Below, piece by piece: positions 25,218-34,618 of a stretch of 64,000 nt of DNA (position 1 is its first letter; each line of letters starts with the position of its first letter). The stretch covers positions 1 to 64,000 of the forward strand of contig JAIXSZ010000043.1 in assembly GCA_027484425.1 (NCBI GenBank), read 5' to 3'. This DNA comes from Sphingobacteriales bacterium (GTDB lineage Bacteria; Bacteroidota; Bacteroidia; Chitinophagales; Chitinophagaceae). The notes under the pieces were generated by a model that was given only the letters and a program-made list of their open reading frames with translations, was not told the origin of the DNA and did not search any database. Position numbers and translations under genes: made by a program.

Positions 25218-25763
25218 ATGCAAGTACCCAAACATACATCCGACATATTCGAAATACTGAGCAAAGGGCAGTTTATCTGCTCCAATAGCAGTAAAGACCC
25301 AATACGTAAGCTTTACAATATCGTTGACGAACACTACGATGAATTGTATGACTACTTCAAGGCCATAAATCTGGTTTTAGAGAAAGGCGATGAATACTAC
25401 ATGTTTACCAGAGTAGAAAACAAAACCGATCTAGAACGCAAGATAGAAGCGGCTTTCAAATGGATAGACATCCTCGACTTCTTCAAGTCTTTCGATCATT
25501 CTTTTGGTGCAGGTTACAGGTTCACACCTTCTGATATACTCATAAAACTGTCGGTTGATGTAGACCTTAAAAACAAACTGGAAGGACTGAAAAAATACGC
25601 TGTTGGCAAAGAAAAACATGCCGAAATACTAGATAAAGTGCTGGATCAACTGCGCCGCGATAACTTTATAGAGCTCGAAAATGAGATTACTAACAGTTAC
25701 AAAACTTTATCATCATTTCATTATCTGGAGCAGTTAATACTCTCCATAAACATACCTGAATAA
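25218..25763 (+). CDS. jetB: Wadjet subunit JetB-like (MksE-type)
   Basis: The 181-residue protein begins 7 bp after jetA and ends 7 bp before jetC. It is acidic and helical with paired winged-helix-like segments (HTSDIFEILSKGQFICSNSS and FTPSDILIKLSVDVDL). MksE/JetB proteins are small KITE-type subunits that bind the kleisin. Length and position between kleisin and SMC genes match. Assignment is by context. Confidence 0.75.
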   Translation: MQVPKHTSDIFEILSKGQFICSNSSKDPIRKLYNIVDEHYDELYDYFKAINLVLEKGDEYYMFTRVENKTDLERKIEAAFKWIDILDFFKSFDHSFGAGYRFTPSDILIKLSVDVDLKNKLEGLKKYAVGKEKHAEILDKVLDQLRRDNFIELENEITNSYKTLSSFHYLEQLILSINIPE

Positions 25764-25770
25764 GTACAAA

Positions 25771-28700
25771 ATGAGATACTTAAATAAAGTCATTTTTATA
25801 AATAGTGCCAATGTAAAGTATGCCGAAATAGCCATCGATGGCAACGTACACTTTATAGGCACGCAGGGTGTGGGTAAGAGTACATTACTCCGCGCCATCC
25901 TGTTTTTTTACAATGCAGATAAGCTGAAGCTGGGAATAGAAAAAGGCAAAAAAACATTTGATGAATATTACTTTCCAGGCAGCGATTCTTATGTTATTTT
26001 CGAGGTTGTGCGCGAAACAGGTGCATACTGTATACAGGCTTTCAGGTCGCAGGGTAGGGTATGTTTCCGCTTCATCAACACTGCCTATCAGTTAGATCAT
26101 TTTGTCAATGACGGCCGCGTACGCTCATGGGAAAGTATGCGCGAAAACTTTGGCAAAAAGATAAGTTATACCCGCAAGGTAGACCGCTACGAAGAATACC
26201 GTGATATACTGTATGGCAACAACACTGGGCTGGATAAAGAGTTCAGAAAATACTCTATTATAGAAAGCCGCCAATACCAGAATCTTCCCCGTACCATTCA
26301 GAATGTATTCCTCAATTCTAAGCTCGATGCAGAGTTCATTAAACAAACCATTATCATGTCGCTCAATGAGCAGGACGTGAAAATAGAGCTGGATAAATAT
26401 GCCCTGCATCTCCGCGATTTTGACACCCAATTGTCAGATATAAACAAGTGGACCGAAACTAACAAATCTGGCGAAATACCGGTGCGTAAGCAGGCAGAAA
26501 GTATCATACGTATACACGCTGCCATACAGTCGCTCAATCGCGAAAAGAAAGAAACTGCGGTACAGATATTTCACGCCCATAAAGATGCCCTGCATCAACT
26601 GCCACGACTGGAAAAGCGGAAAGATACACAGCAGAAACAGCTGAGTATAGCCCAGCAAAAAACAGAGGAACTGAATGACAAATTCAAGCTGAGAAGGGAA
26701 GAAATACAAAGGCAGATAAACATACTGGAGAATGAACTGAAAAAGGCAAAAACGAAATCGGAATACTACGACAGTATAAACATAGCAGGCATAATACAGC
26801 GGGTAGCTCGCAAAGAATATAACGACGCTGAGCGCGAGCGCCTAATGGGAGAGCGTATGCTTATGAATGCAAAATTTGCGGAGATAAACAGCCGCTACGA
26901 TGCACTAGCACAGCAGCAGCGCAATGCTCTGGCAGGATATGAAAACACCTACATGCAGCAGAAAAATAAGCTGAGTGAAGAACTATTGCAATACAAAGAA
27001 GAAATAACGGCACAGTACGATCAGGCATTTGCAGAGATAAGAAAACAGCACCACGACGCACTCGAAGTAGCACGCAATGTAGTAGCTCAGAAAAAAGATA
27101 CCATTCACGACCTCCGCCTCAAAAAGCAAAAGGTGCAAATGCACCGATACTATGAGCAGGACTTGGAAAGCGTAAAAAAAGATATCGCCGAGTATCAACA
27201 AAAGATACGTAACACCACTATAGATATAGCCGACTACAAAAAGCAGGCTGAAACACTACAAAAACAGTGGGAACTAGACCAGGAAATAAGTGAAGCTGGA
27301 TATGAGCGGAAGATAGAGAAAATGAGAGAAGAGGGCACACAGTACACCAACGCTGTAGCTGGTATAGAAGCTCGTCTGGAAGGTAGTAAAGACTCTCTCT
27401 ACGCCTGGCTCACCACCAATATGCCCGACTGGCAAAACACTATAGGCAAGGTAATAGACGATGAGCATGTATTGTTCAGAGCGGGCTTGTCACCTCAGCT
27501 TTTAGAAGGTAGTCAGGACTCTCTTTTCGGACTGAAAATAGACCTCCAAGAAGTAACCAAAACAGTAAAAACCGTTGCCGATTACGAACGGGAGCGGGGC
27601 GAATGGCTAGTGAAGGCAGATGCTAATCGCTCCAAACTAAACAAGCTCATAGATGAACGTAATGATGCTACCGCCAAACTAAAATCGAAGTACCAAACAA
27701 AAATTAAAGAACTCAATAACGACCGCCGCCAGCTCGACTATGATCTACAGCGCAGCAAAGGTCAGTTGCAGACTAATGAAGTAAAGTTTGCCGACCTCAA
27801 CCGTAAAGCTGCAGAGGAAAAAGAAAGACTGCTGCAGCAGGTGACAGAAGAGATGGAAGTAGCTTCTGAAGCATTGATAGCCGAAGAGAAAAGTCTGGCC
27901 GCTATCGACGCTGGTATGCAAAAACAACTAGAGGCTAAAGACAAAGAGAAAAGCAGAAAGATAAAAGTAGAGCAGCAGCGCATCAAAGAACTCAATGCAC
28001 AATATGAGCAGGAACTACTGCAACGCAGACAGGAAACGGAAGCCCGGCTAGATACCATTAAGCAACAGCAAACAGATGACTTGGAGCACTCAGGTGCCGA
28101 TGTGCTGCGCCTCGCAGAGATTGACAGAGAACTGCTGGCTATCAACAACGAGCTTGCCTTTATCAACGAAAACCGCGATAAAGTTGCAGAATACAACAAA
28201 GACCGCCGCGAGCTGCTTGATAATGTAGACAACTACAAAACTGAAAAGCGCATAAAAGAAAACCAGCTAGACAACGAAGAAGAAAAACACAACCTACAAA
28301 AACAAAAGCTGAATCAGGAAGCCGAGATACTAATTGCCGAAATAAGCGAACTAACCCACTTAATGGACGAAGTAGGCGAGGGTATCGCAGCTTTCGATAG
28401 CTTCAAACGTACAGATGGTTATTCGGAAATACAAGTATATGAAGCCGAAAGCCAAGAGGGTAACGATAGCACGCTGGGCCTTAAAATATTGATAGACCAA
28501 CTGAATGGTAGGCTTTACACCATTCAAAATCGGTACAATGATCTTCAGTCCGCCATTAATAAATTTACTGGCGTATTTGCTGAGCAGAATATCTTCGGTT
28601 TCAAGAAAAACATCACAGAGAGAGAAGAATTTATACAGTTTGCAGAAATGCTGCACGAGTTTGTAGAAGAAGACAAAATAGTCCAGTATGAACGTCGAGT

Positions 28701-29436
28701 AAATGAGCGTTTTGCCACCCTCATCCGCCAGATAGGTAAAGAAACCAATGAACTCACGTCCAAGGGCGGTGAGATACAAAAGGTAATTACAGAGATCAAC
28801 AAAGACTTTGAGGAGCGCAACTTTGCTGGTGTTATCAAAAGCATCAAACTTCAGTTATCCGAGAGCCAAAACAACATTGTTACTCTGCTCAAAGCCATCA
28901 AGCAGTTCAATGACGAAAACAGTATGAGCCTTGGTGTGGTAGACCTCTTTTCTAGCGGTAACGTAGAAGGACAAAACAAAAAAGCAGTAAGTCTACTTAA
29001 GGAATTTGCGAAGGAAATAAACAGCCGAAAAGAAAAAGAAATTGGCCTGCCCGATTCGTTCGAACTACAGTTCAGAATAGTAGAAAACGAAAACGATAGC
29101 GGCTGGGTAGAGAAGCTTACCAATGTAGGCTCAGAAGGTACAGATATACTAGTCAAAGCCATGATCAACATTATGTTGCTCAATGTCTTTAAAGACAGTG
29201 CATCTAAGCGTTTTAAAGATTTCCGTATGCACTGCATGATGGACGAAATAGGCAAGCTACACCCTAACAATGTGAAGGGTATATTGAAGTTTGCCAATGA
29301 CCGAAACATATTGCTTATCAACAGTTCACCTACGTCTTACAACGCTACGGATTACAGGTACACCTACCTGCTATCGAAAGACAGCAAACACGTAACCACC
29401 GTTAAGCGATTGGTGAAAAAAGGAGCTGAAGCATAA
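25771..29436 (+). CDS. jetC: Wadjet SMC-like ATPase JetC (MksB/MukB-type)
   Basis: The 1221-residue protein has a P-loop GTQGVGKST at residues 30-38, a long coiled coil from about 260 to 1000 (dense Glu/Lys/Gln heptads with a break around 530-600 that may form the hinge), and a C-terminal head with Walker B-like MHCMMDEIGKL near 1151-1161 followed by ILLINSSP. This is the MukB/MksB/JetC layout. ATP-driven dimerisation would drive DNA loop extrusion. It overlaps the next gene by one base (TAATG), so all four genes should be one transcript. Confidence 0.9.
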   Translation: MRYLNKVIFINSANVKYAEIAIDGNVHFIGTQGVGKSTLLRAILFFYNADKLKLGIEKGKKTFDEYYFPGSDSYVIFEVVRETGAYCIQAFRSQGRVCFRFINTAYQLDHFVNDGRVRSWESMRENFGKKISYTRKVDRYEEYRDILYGNNTGLDKEFRKYSIIESRQYQNLPRTIQNVFLNSKLDAEFIKQTIIMSLNEQDVKIELDKYALHLRDFDTQLSDINKWTETNKSGEIPVRKQAESIIRIHAAIQSLNREKKETAVQIFHAHKDALHQLPRLEKRKDTQQKQLSIAQQKTEELNDKFKLRREEIQRQINILENELKKAKTKSEYYDSINIAGIIQRVARKEYNDAERERLMGERMLMNAKFAEINSRYDALAQQQRNALAGYENTYMQQKNKLSEELLQYKEEITAQYDQAFAEIRKQHHDALEVARNVVAQKKDTIHDLRLKKQKVQMHRYYEQDLESVKKDIAEYQQKIRNTTIDIADYKKQAETLQKQWELDQEISEAGYERKIEKMREEGTQYTNAVAGIEARLEGSKDSLYAWLTTNMPDWQNTIGKVIDDEHVLFRAGLSPQLLEGSQDSLFGLKIDLQEVTKTVKTVADYERERGEWLVKADANRSKLNKLIDERNDATAKLKSKYQTKIKELNNDRRQLDYDLQRSKGQLQTNEVKFADLNRKAAEEKERLLQQVTEEMEVASEALIAEEKSLAAIDAGMQKQLEAKDKEKSRKIKVEQQRIKELNAQYEQELLQRRQETEARLDTIKQQQTDDLEHSGADVLRLAEIDRELLAINNELAFINENRDKVAEYNKDRRELLDNVDNYKTEKRIKENQLDNEEEKHNLQKQKLNQEAEILIAEISELTHLMDEVGEGIAAFDSFKRTDGYSEIQVYEAESQEGNDSTLGLKILIDQLNGRLYTIQNRYNDLQSAINKFTGVFAEQNIFGFKKNITEREEFIQFAEMLHEFVEEDKIVQYERRVNERFATLIRQIGKETNELTSKGGEIQKVITEINKDFEERNFAGVIKSIKLQLSESQNNIVTLLKAIKQFNDENSMSLGVVDLFSSGNVEGQNKKAVSLLKEFAKEINSRKEKEIGLPDSFELQFRIVENENDSGWVEKLTNVGSEGTDILVKAMINIMLLNVFKDSASKRFKDFRMHCMMDEIGKLHPNNVKGILKFANDRNILLINSSPTSYNATDYRYTYLLSKDSKHVTTVKRLVKKGAEA

Positions 29437-30278
29437 TGATACCGCTATCTGTAGCCGAAAAACTATTGCTACTGGCAGGAGGCGAGCAGCTTCCTGCCAG
29501 CACGCTGAAACATCCCATTGTCAGCGAGCTAATTGACGAACAGATAGTGCAAGAAAGGATAACAGGTCGCACCAAACGTACTTTGTTTATACCCAATCCT
29601 CAATACTTGCATACGTGGCTCGGCAACCTTGGCATAAACAATTTGCAAGAGTATATACACGCGCTGCAAGACCAAGCCACCACCCGTGCCGATATGGTAC
29701 GCGTCAGCAGCAACTCTAAAACACAACACAGGCGCACCTTCAAAGGTTTTTTGGTCAATAGCTACTTACCCATAGCCTGCACCTTGCATGATGCAGAATA
29801 TACTGTGCAGCCACAGCCGGGTACATTTACTTTTGTGTATGATTATGAGGATTTTACACCGCCATCACATGTCACAATTGTTGGGGTCGAAAACATGGAA
29901 AACTTCAGGCACATAGCCAGGCAAGCACGCCTCTTTGCACACATACATCCGCTGTTTGTATGCCGGTATCCACAAGCGCAATCTAAAGACCTTATAAAGT
30001 GGTTGTTATCCATACCCAACCCATACCTGCACTTTGGCGATTACGACTTTGCAGGTATCAATATCTACCTATCTGAATACCACCGCCATTTGAGTAGTAG
30101 AGCCACATTTTACTTGCCACCAAACATAGATACCCTCATAGCAACCTACGGCAATCCCTACCTTTACAATCAGCAGCAACTCACTCACACAGTTATCACA
30201 GACCCCACATTGCAAGAGCTCATCGCCCTGTTACACCTCCACAAAAAGGGCTTGGAGCAAGAGGTGTTTTTGATGTGA
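29436..30278 (+). CDS. jetD: Wadjet nuclease subunit JetD-like (Toprim, DUF2220-type)
   Basis: The 280-residue protein carries a Toprim-type core: IVGVENMENF with the catalytic-type Glu near residue 150, then HFGDYDFAGI with the DxD near 202-204, and a C-terminal GLEQEVFL as in DUF2220 proteins. In Wadjet, JetD cleaves plasmid DNA once the SMC complex has stalled. The protein is shorter than JetD proteins that have a long N-terminal DUF3322 region; here only about 130 residues precede the Toprim part. The start ATG overlaps the jetC stop. Confidence 0.85.
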   Translation: MIPLSVAEKLLLLAGGEQLPASTLKHPIVSELIDEQIVQERITGRTKRTLFIPNPQYLHTWLGNLGINNLQEYIHALQDQATTRADMVRVSSNSKTQHRRTFKGFLVNSYLPIACTLHDAEYTVQPQPGTFTFVYDYEDFTPPSHVTIVGVENMENFRHIARQARLFAHIHPLFVCRYPQAQSKDLIKWLLSIPNPYLHFGDYDFAGINIYLSEYHRHLSSRATFYLPPNIDTLIATYGNPYLYNQQQLTHTVITDPTLQELIALLHLHKKGLEQEVFLM

Positions 30279-30372
30279 TTTTTTATTTCATCATCCTAGC
30301 ATTCAATTCAGTCAGCTCACACTGCAATTGGTATGTATTTGCAGCGTTGAACTAACTTTTTTTCATTGCTCT

Positions 30373-30957
30373 TTACGCCCCCTGCTTCCTTACATACTTA
30401 GTCAGTATCACTATCGTTTGTCCTTCTATTTTTCCTTCTATTTGTTCGGTGTTATCGGGTACTAGTCTTATGTTTTTCACTACAGTCCCCATTTTGGCAT
30501 TCAGCGTAGTGCCCTTTACATCCAGCGATTTTGTTAATACTATAGTGTCGCCAGTGTTCAGTACTGCACCATTAGCATCTTTGTGCAGGTCCACACTATT
30601 GTCGTTGTCATGGTCGCCAGTGGCTTTTGCCCATGCCAGTTGCTCATCATCCATATACATCATGTCTATGCTTTCCATAGCCCAGCTTTCGTTGCGCAGG
30701 CGGTTCAGCATACGCCATGTCGTCACTTGCACACCCTGCACCTCACTCCACATGCTGGTAGTCAGGCAGCTCCAATGTTTACTGTCTAAGTCTTCTTTTT
30801 TCTGTATCTGCGCATCACATTTTGCACATATCATTATCGTATTTTGTTCATTATAGCGGTCTTGTGGCCCTACTTCATAGGGTTTCACATTATTGTCGCT
30901 TTGGCACAGTTCACATTTGTTGCCACTTCTTTGTTTTAATATATCATCAAGTTTCAT
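30373..30957 (-). CDS. PhnA-family zinc-ribbon protein (YjdM-like)
   Basis: The 194-residue protein opens MKLDDILKQRSGNKCELC and has CELC and CAKC pairs, a likely zinc ribbon, followed by the family's WSCLTTSMWSEVQGVQV and the C-terminal DLHKDANGAVLNTGDTIVL and KYVRKQ end. PhnA/YjdM proteins were named after the phosphonate locus but their function is not established. The start at 30957 is chosen because family members begin just before the KRSGxKCELC segment and because a TACCTTTG element lies at 30981-30988; a TTG at 30999 would be upstream of that promoter. Convergent with Wadjet. Confidence 0.85.
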   Translation of the reverse strand: MKLDDILKQRSGNKCELCQSDNNVKPYEVGPQDRYNEQNTIMICAKCDAQIQKKEDLDSKHWSCLTTSMWSEVQGVQVTTWRMLNRLRNESWAMESIDMMYMDDEQLAWAKATGDHDNDNSVDLHKDANGAVLNTGDTIVLTKSLDVKGTTLNAKMGTVVKNIRLVPDNTEQIEGKIEGQTIVILTKYVRKQGA

Positions 30958-30980
30958 GTCCCTTTGTTCTTTGCGATGAG

Positions 30981-30988
30981 CAAAGGTA
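30981..30988 (-). promoter_or_regulatory. TAnnTTTG element of the phnA-like gene
   Basis: Minus-strand TACCTTTG, 23 bp before the ATG at 30957. Confidence 0.5.
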
Positions 30989-31084
30989 GTTTTTACCAAT
31001 AGTATATTTTATGATTTTGGTTAGCTGGGTCTACATCGCTGCTTTTGTCTATTTTTCTAGCACAGATAGTTTTACTTTAGCAAC

Positions 31085-31435
31085 ATGATTACTATTTACG
31101 GCATACACAACTGCGATACTATGCAAAAGGCCATAAAGTGGCTCGATGCTAATAAGGTGCCCTACACTTTTCACAACTACAAAACCTCGGGCATCACAGA
31201 ACCATCCTTGCGCTTGTGGCTACAACACTTCCCTGCTTCAAAGCTCATCAATACCAAAAGCACCACTTACAAAGCCCTTACCGACCAACAAAAAGCAAGC
31301 ATCGACAATCCCGATAAGGCTGTCGACATAATGCTCCAGAACCAGTCTGTCATCAAGCGTCCCGTTTGGGATTTAGGCACTGGTTCCTTCTATCTTGGTT
31401 GGAATGAGGAAGAGTTGTCAAAACTCATTTTGTAG
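31085..31435 (+). CDS. ArsC/Spx-family thioredoxin-fold protein (YffB-like)
   Basis: The 116-residue protein has the ArsC/Spx opening ITIYGIHNCDTMQKAIKWL, with a single Cys at residue 10, and IKRPVWDLG near the C-terminus. The CxxTMxKA motif and length match YffB-like arsenate-reductase relatives. These have a thioredoxin fold and are glutathione- or RNA-polymerase-associated in different branches; the CXXC motif of Spx is absent. No arsenic genes are nearby, so arsenate reduction is not supported. Stands alone on the plus strand. Confidence 0.85.
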   Translation: MITIYGIHNCDTMQKAIKWLDANKVPYTFHNYKTSGITEPSLRLWLQHFPASKLINTKSTTYKALTDQQKASIDNPDKAVDIMLQNQSVIKRPVWDLGTGSFYLGWNEEELSKLIL

Positions 31436-31469
31436 TCTGCGCTTGTTTTTTTAGTAACTTTATAAGGTT

Positions 31470-33437
31470 ATGTTTCGTGCTTTTATAGGGTTATGGGTAT
31501 TGTGGTGCACGGTGTTCAGTATGCCGTCTCTAACCCATGCTCAAAGCAGTGCTTCTGAGCTCGGCTGTAGTAAAGGCTACAAACAATTCATGCCATCGTC
31601 ACACGCCAAAACCACCATAGCATCACCGCTCGAGGACGACTACAACGTCACACACCTTTGGTTTCGGTTGCATCTGTCCGATACTTCAGCATTTATCAGC
31701 GGCAGTGTCACTACCACGGCAGCAGTAGTTGCCGTATCTATGAATACTTACGTTTTCGAGTTAGATGATACCCTTTTCATAGATTCTGTTTTGGTCAATG
31801 GTGTGTCATTATCAGTTATTACAGATGGGCAGATTCGTCAGGTACTTTTACCATCTGCGCTTCCCCGCAACAGCGTCTTCAGTGCTCAGGTGTTTTATCA
31901 TGGTTACCCACGTAATGCCCTTCTGATCAATACTCCCGGGCTTCACAACGATACCGTTACTCATACTACCTTCACTTTTGTCGAGCCTTATTATGCTCAT
32001 ATGTGGTGGCCTTGCAAGCAGTCCCTGCGCGACAAGATAGACTCTATGCGTATGTACATCACTGTGCCATCTGGTGTCAAGGCGGGCAGTAATGGTCTAC
32101 TCAACCAGATTGTACCACTTACAGCTGGCTTTGAGCGCTATGAGTGGCACACCAATTACCCCATCGACTACTACCTCATTTCTGCAGCCGTTAGTCGATA
32201 CGATGAATATAGTTACTTCATGCACTTCGACGGTTCCACGGATTCTATGCAAATCGTCAACTACATCAGTGCCGATACACCGCTCAATATTACTCGTCTC
32301 AAACCCTGGCTCGACTCCACTGAGCTGGTTATCAACTACCTATCATCGCTTTTTGGCAGGTATCCTTTTTGGCAAGAAAAGTACGGTCATTGCTACACTC
32401 CTTCGGGCATCAATATGGAGCACCAAACCATGACCAGTACACGCTTCTCACGGTTTACAGTGCTGGTACATGAGGTTGCCCATCATTGGTTTGGTAATCT
32501 CGTCACCTGTGGTACTTGGAAGGATATATGGCTCAATGAAGGTTTTGCTACCTATGCCCAATACCTCTGTTATGCCCAGTTCGACGGAGCGGCAAAGGCG
32601 CACCAATATCTGCAATCCATACAGCGCAATGTGGTGAGTGCCAATTGGGGCAGTGTCTATGCTCACGATACCACCAATGATAGTAGGTTATTTGATGGCC
32701 GCCTCTCTTACAACAAAGCGGCGGCAGTCATTCATATGTTGCGTTTTATGATCAACGATGACGATCGGTTTTTTGCTATGTTGCGCACTTACCTCTACAA
32801 GTATCAATGGGGCAATGCCACTACCGAGGAATTCAAGCAAGTGGCAGAACGTGAAACTGGTTTGTCATTAAGTACTTTTTTCAACCAGTGGATCTACAAC
32901 GATGGTCATCCCATTATAGATACCCGATGGAACCAGGCTGGCGATAGGTTATTCCTCCACATCACCAATGTTCCTGCTGCTCCACAGTCTGTAGCTGTGT
33001 ACAATCTTACACTTCCTGTCAAGGTCTTTTCTACCCTTGCAGATACTACGTTATACCTGTCTCTCAGTACTATAGATAATCAATTCACCATCTATTGGCA
33101 GCACCCTGTAGACAGCATAGCAATAGACCCCGATTCTTGGATACTGTGCCAGAAAACTGCTCACCCGCCCCAAGACTACACGGTCAATTTTCTACCACAA
33201 GAGTTCGAAGTATTCCCAAATCCCACACTGGGCACACTGCATGTAGCTTACAAAACCACATCTGCTGCTCACCTTGCCATATACAACAGTGCTGGTGCGC
33301 TAGTATTACAGCAGTCTTTATCTGGCAACAGTGGTATCGTCAATGTCAACCTTTCAACACTACCCAAGGGACTATATATATGCAGGCTATCAGACAATGG
33401 AAATGTAAAGCATTCTGCTACTTTCAGTAAGATGTAG
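31470..33437 (+). CDS. Secreted M1-family metallopeptidase with T9SS sorting domain
   Basis: The 655-residue protein has a signal peptide-like start, an M1 aminopeptidase domain with zinc site HEVAHHWFGN (about residues 333-342) and LNEGFATY (about 354-361), and a C-terminal T9SS sorting domain (FEVFPNPTLG, GLYICRLSDNGN). Secretion through T9SS to the cell surface or medium is inferred. The exopeptidase motif that is usually GxMEN reads GINMEHQ, which may shift specificity. A TTG/TAACTTTA promoter-like pair is at 31430-31462. It likely degrades external peptides. Confidence 0.92.
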   Translation: MFRAFIGLWVLWCTVFSMPSLTHAQSSASELGCSKGYKQFMPSSHAKTTIASPLEDDYNVTHLWFRLHLSDTSAFISGSVTTTAAVVAVSMNTYVFELDDTLFIDSVLVNGVSLSVITDGQIRQVLLPSALPRNSVFSAQVFYHGYPRNALLINTPGLHNDTVTHTTFTFVEPYYAHMWWPCKQSLRDKIDSMRMYITVPSGVKAGSNGLLNQIVPLTAGFERYEWHTNYPIDYYLISAAVSRYDEYSYFMHFDGSTDSMQIVNYISADTPLNITRLKPWLDSTELVINYLSSLFGRYPFWQEKYGHCYTPSGINMEHQTMTSTRFSRFTVLVHEVAHHWFGNLVTCGTWKDIWLNEGFATYAQYLCYAQFDGAAKAHQYLQSIQRNVVSANWGSVYAHDTTNDSRLFDGRLSYNKAAAVIHMLRFMINDDDRFFAMLRTYLYKYQWGNATTEEFKQVAERETGLSLSTFFNQWIYNDGHPIIDTRWNQAGDRLFLHITNVPAAPQSVAVYNLTLPVKVFSTLADTTLYLSLSTIDNQFTIYWQHPVDSIAIDPDSWILCQKTAHPPQDYTVNFLPQEFEVFPNPTLGTLHVAYKTTSAAHLAIYNSAGALVLQQSLSGNSGIVNVNLSTLPKGLYICRLSDNGNVKHSATFSKM

Positions 33438-33439
33438 GA

Positions 33440-34087
33440 TTATAGTTTTATGCTATTAATAAGGTCTAGTTTGATTAGCTCCCAATACTTTCCTCTCAAA
33501 CAAATTGGATCAAAATCATCATCTGCATTCTCAAAATTTATAAAATTATCCATTATTGCTTCTCTGTCATGTGAATATGGGTATCTCTGATTATGTAATT
33601 GTATCATTTTTGATAGGGGATACCGTTCAATGACCTCATGTAAATCCCAGAAGTCCTTTTTTCTTCCGCCTCTTTGCACTATATCTATTTTCATAGCTAT
33701 TATTTCTTCAATGGTTGCCATCCTAATTCCGTCTACGACTATAGCAGGTTGTATAAATTGATCTGTATAGTACAAATCTAGTTTGATACAATCATTCTTG
33801 TTATCACCTACCGTATACGCTCTTCCCATACCCACCGGTCCTTTGATAGGGGTGTATACATATGGGTAGTTATCCGAAAGGAACTTGTCTATACTTTCAA
33901 AATCAATAGTGTCGTAGACTGCGTCAGTAAACATGTCAATGTCTACTGACATTCTGTGACCCAATTGTAAACTTAATGATGTGCCACCCACTAATCTGAA
34001 TTGTGAAAACAAATCAGTACTCATTAGTTGTTCTAAGGTCGATTTGAGTTGTGGATTTACAGTATTCCAGTACATTTTTGAGGGCAT
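33440..34087 (-). CDS. AbiEii-like nucleotidyltransferase toxin
   Basis: The 215-residue protein carries the nucleotidyltransferase signature LVGGTSLSLQLGHRMSVDID, with two catalytic-type Asp residues, and a later IEEIIAMKIDIVQRGGRKKD, as in AbiEii/AbiGii toxins. These inhibit growth by adding nucleotides to RNA acceptors, and some act in phage defence. It starts 8 bp after the HTH antitoxin gene and would be co-expressed. The first residues (MPSKMYWN) allow M5 as an alternative start. Confidence 0.85.
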   Translation of the reverse strand: MPSKMYWNTVNPQLKSTLEQLMSTDLFSQFRLVGGTSLSLQLGHRMSVDIDMFTDAVYDTIDFESIDKFLSDNYPYVYTPIKGPVGMGRAYTVGDNKNDCIKLDLYYTDQFIQPAIVVDGIRMATIEEIIAMKIDIVQRGGRKKDFWDLHEVIERYPLSKMIQLHNQRYPYSHDREAIMDNFINFENADDDFDPICLRGKYWELIKLDLINSIKL

Positions 34088-34095
34088 GTGTCACA

Positions 34096-34566
34096 TTATT
34101 GTTTCATCTTCTTTTTATTAATCACATCATTTACAACATCCATACCGTAATACCTTATAATCTCATTTTGCTCTTCTTCAGTACCTCTCTCCCATACTCG
34201 TTCTATTACTGCCTTTTTCTGTCTCTCCCAGTCTATTTTATTGATGTCTGTATCCCAAAACAATACCTTGCGAAGTATGGATAGGTTAGGACTTTGGGTT
34301 TTCTTCGCCTTACCTTTTATTTCTTTTATATCATAAAACACCTGTAGCATCATAAAGTAACCTTCTTCTTTATTCAACGCCTCCTCTATTTTTAGTGCCA
34401 ATGACGTATTCATGCTGCGCTTTCCTTTCAGGATAGCACTTAGGGTTTGAGGATATTCATCTATTGATATAGCAAACCTCCCCTTCGAGAGTTTTCTTTT
34501 TTGCAACTCTCTTTCTAGTACCACACCAGGGTGCAAACCTTTCAATATGGATATTTCATTTACCAT
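34096..34566 (-). CDS. HTH (XRE/HigA-like) antitoxin of the AbiEii pair
   Basis: The 156-residue protein has a Cro/HigA-like helix-turn-helix at about residues 8-62 (LHPGVVLERELQKRKLSKG, QTLSAILKGKRSMNTSLALK). The second half is charged with KKAVIERVWERGTEEEQNEI. It is the upstream gene of the pair. A perfect 16-bp palindrome overlaps its promoter, so it probably represses itself. The ATG at 34566 lies only 4 bp from the -7 element, a near-leaderless start. Confidence 0.85.
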   Translation of the reverse strand: MVNEISILKGLHPGVVLERELQKRKLSKGRFAISIDEYPQTLSAILKGKRSMNTSLALKIEEALNKEEGYFMMLQVFYDIKEIKGKAKKTQSPNLSILRKVLFWDTDINKIDWERQKKAVIERVWERGTEEEQNEIIRYYGMDVVNDVINKKKMKQ

Positions 34567-34570
34567 ACCA

Positions 34571-34592
34571 CAAAAATAAACAAATTTGTTTA
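34571..34592 (-). promoter_or_regulatory. Promoter and 16-bp palindromic operator of the AbiEii/HTH pair
   Basis: Minus-strand TATTTTTG (34571-34578) is the -7 element, directly followed upstream by the perfect palindrome TAAACAAATTTGTTTA (34577-34592). The overlap is the expected geometry for autorepression by the HTH antitoxin. Confidence 0.65.
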
Positions 34593-34618
34593 CTCAGTTC
34601 TGTTAATTATCCTCTTAT

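Noticed and set aside
31085-31435. Arsenate reductase call for the ArsC-like protein
   Set aside because: No arsenic resistance genes are nearby and the sequence only supports the broad ArsC/Spx fold.
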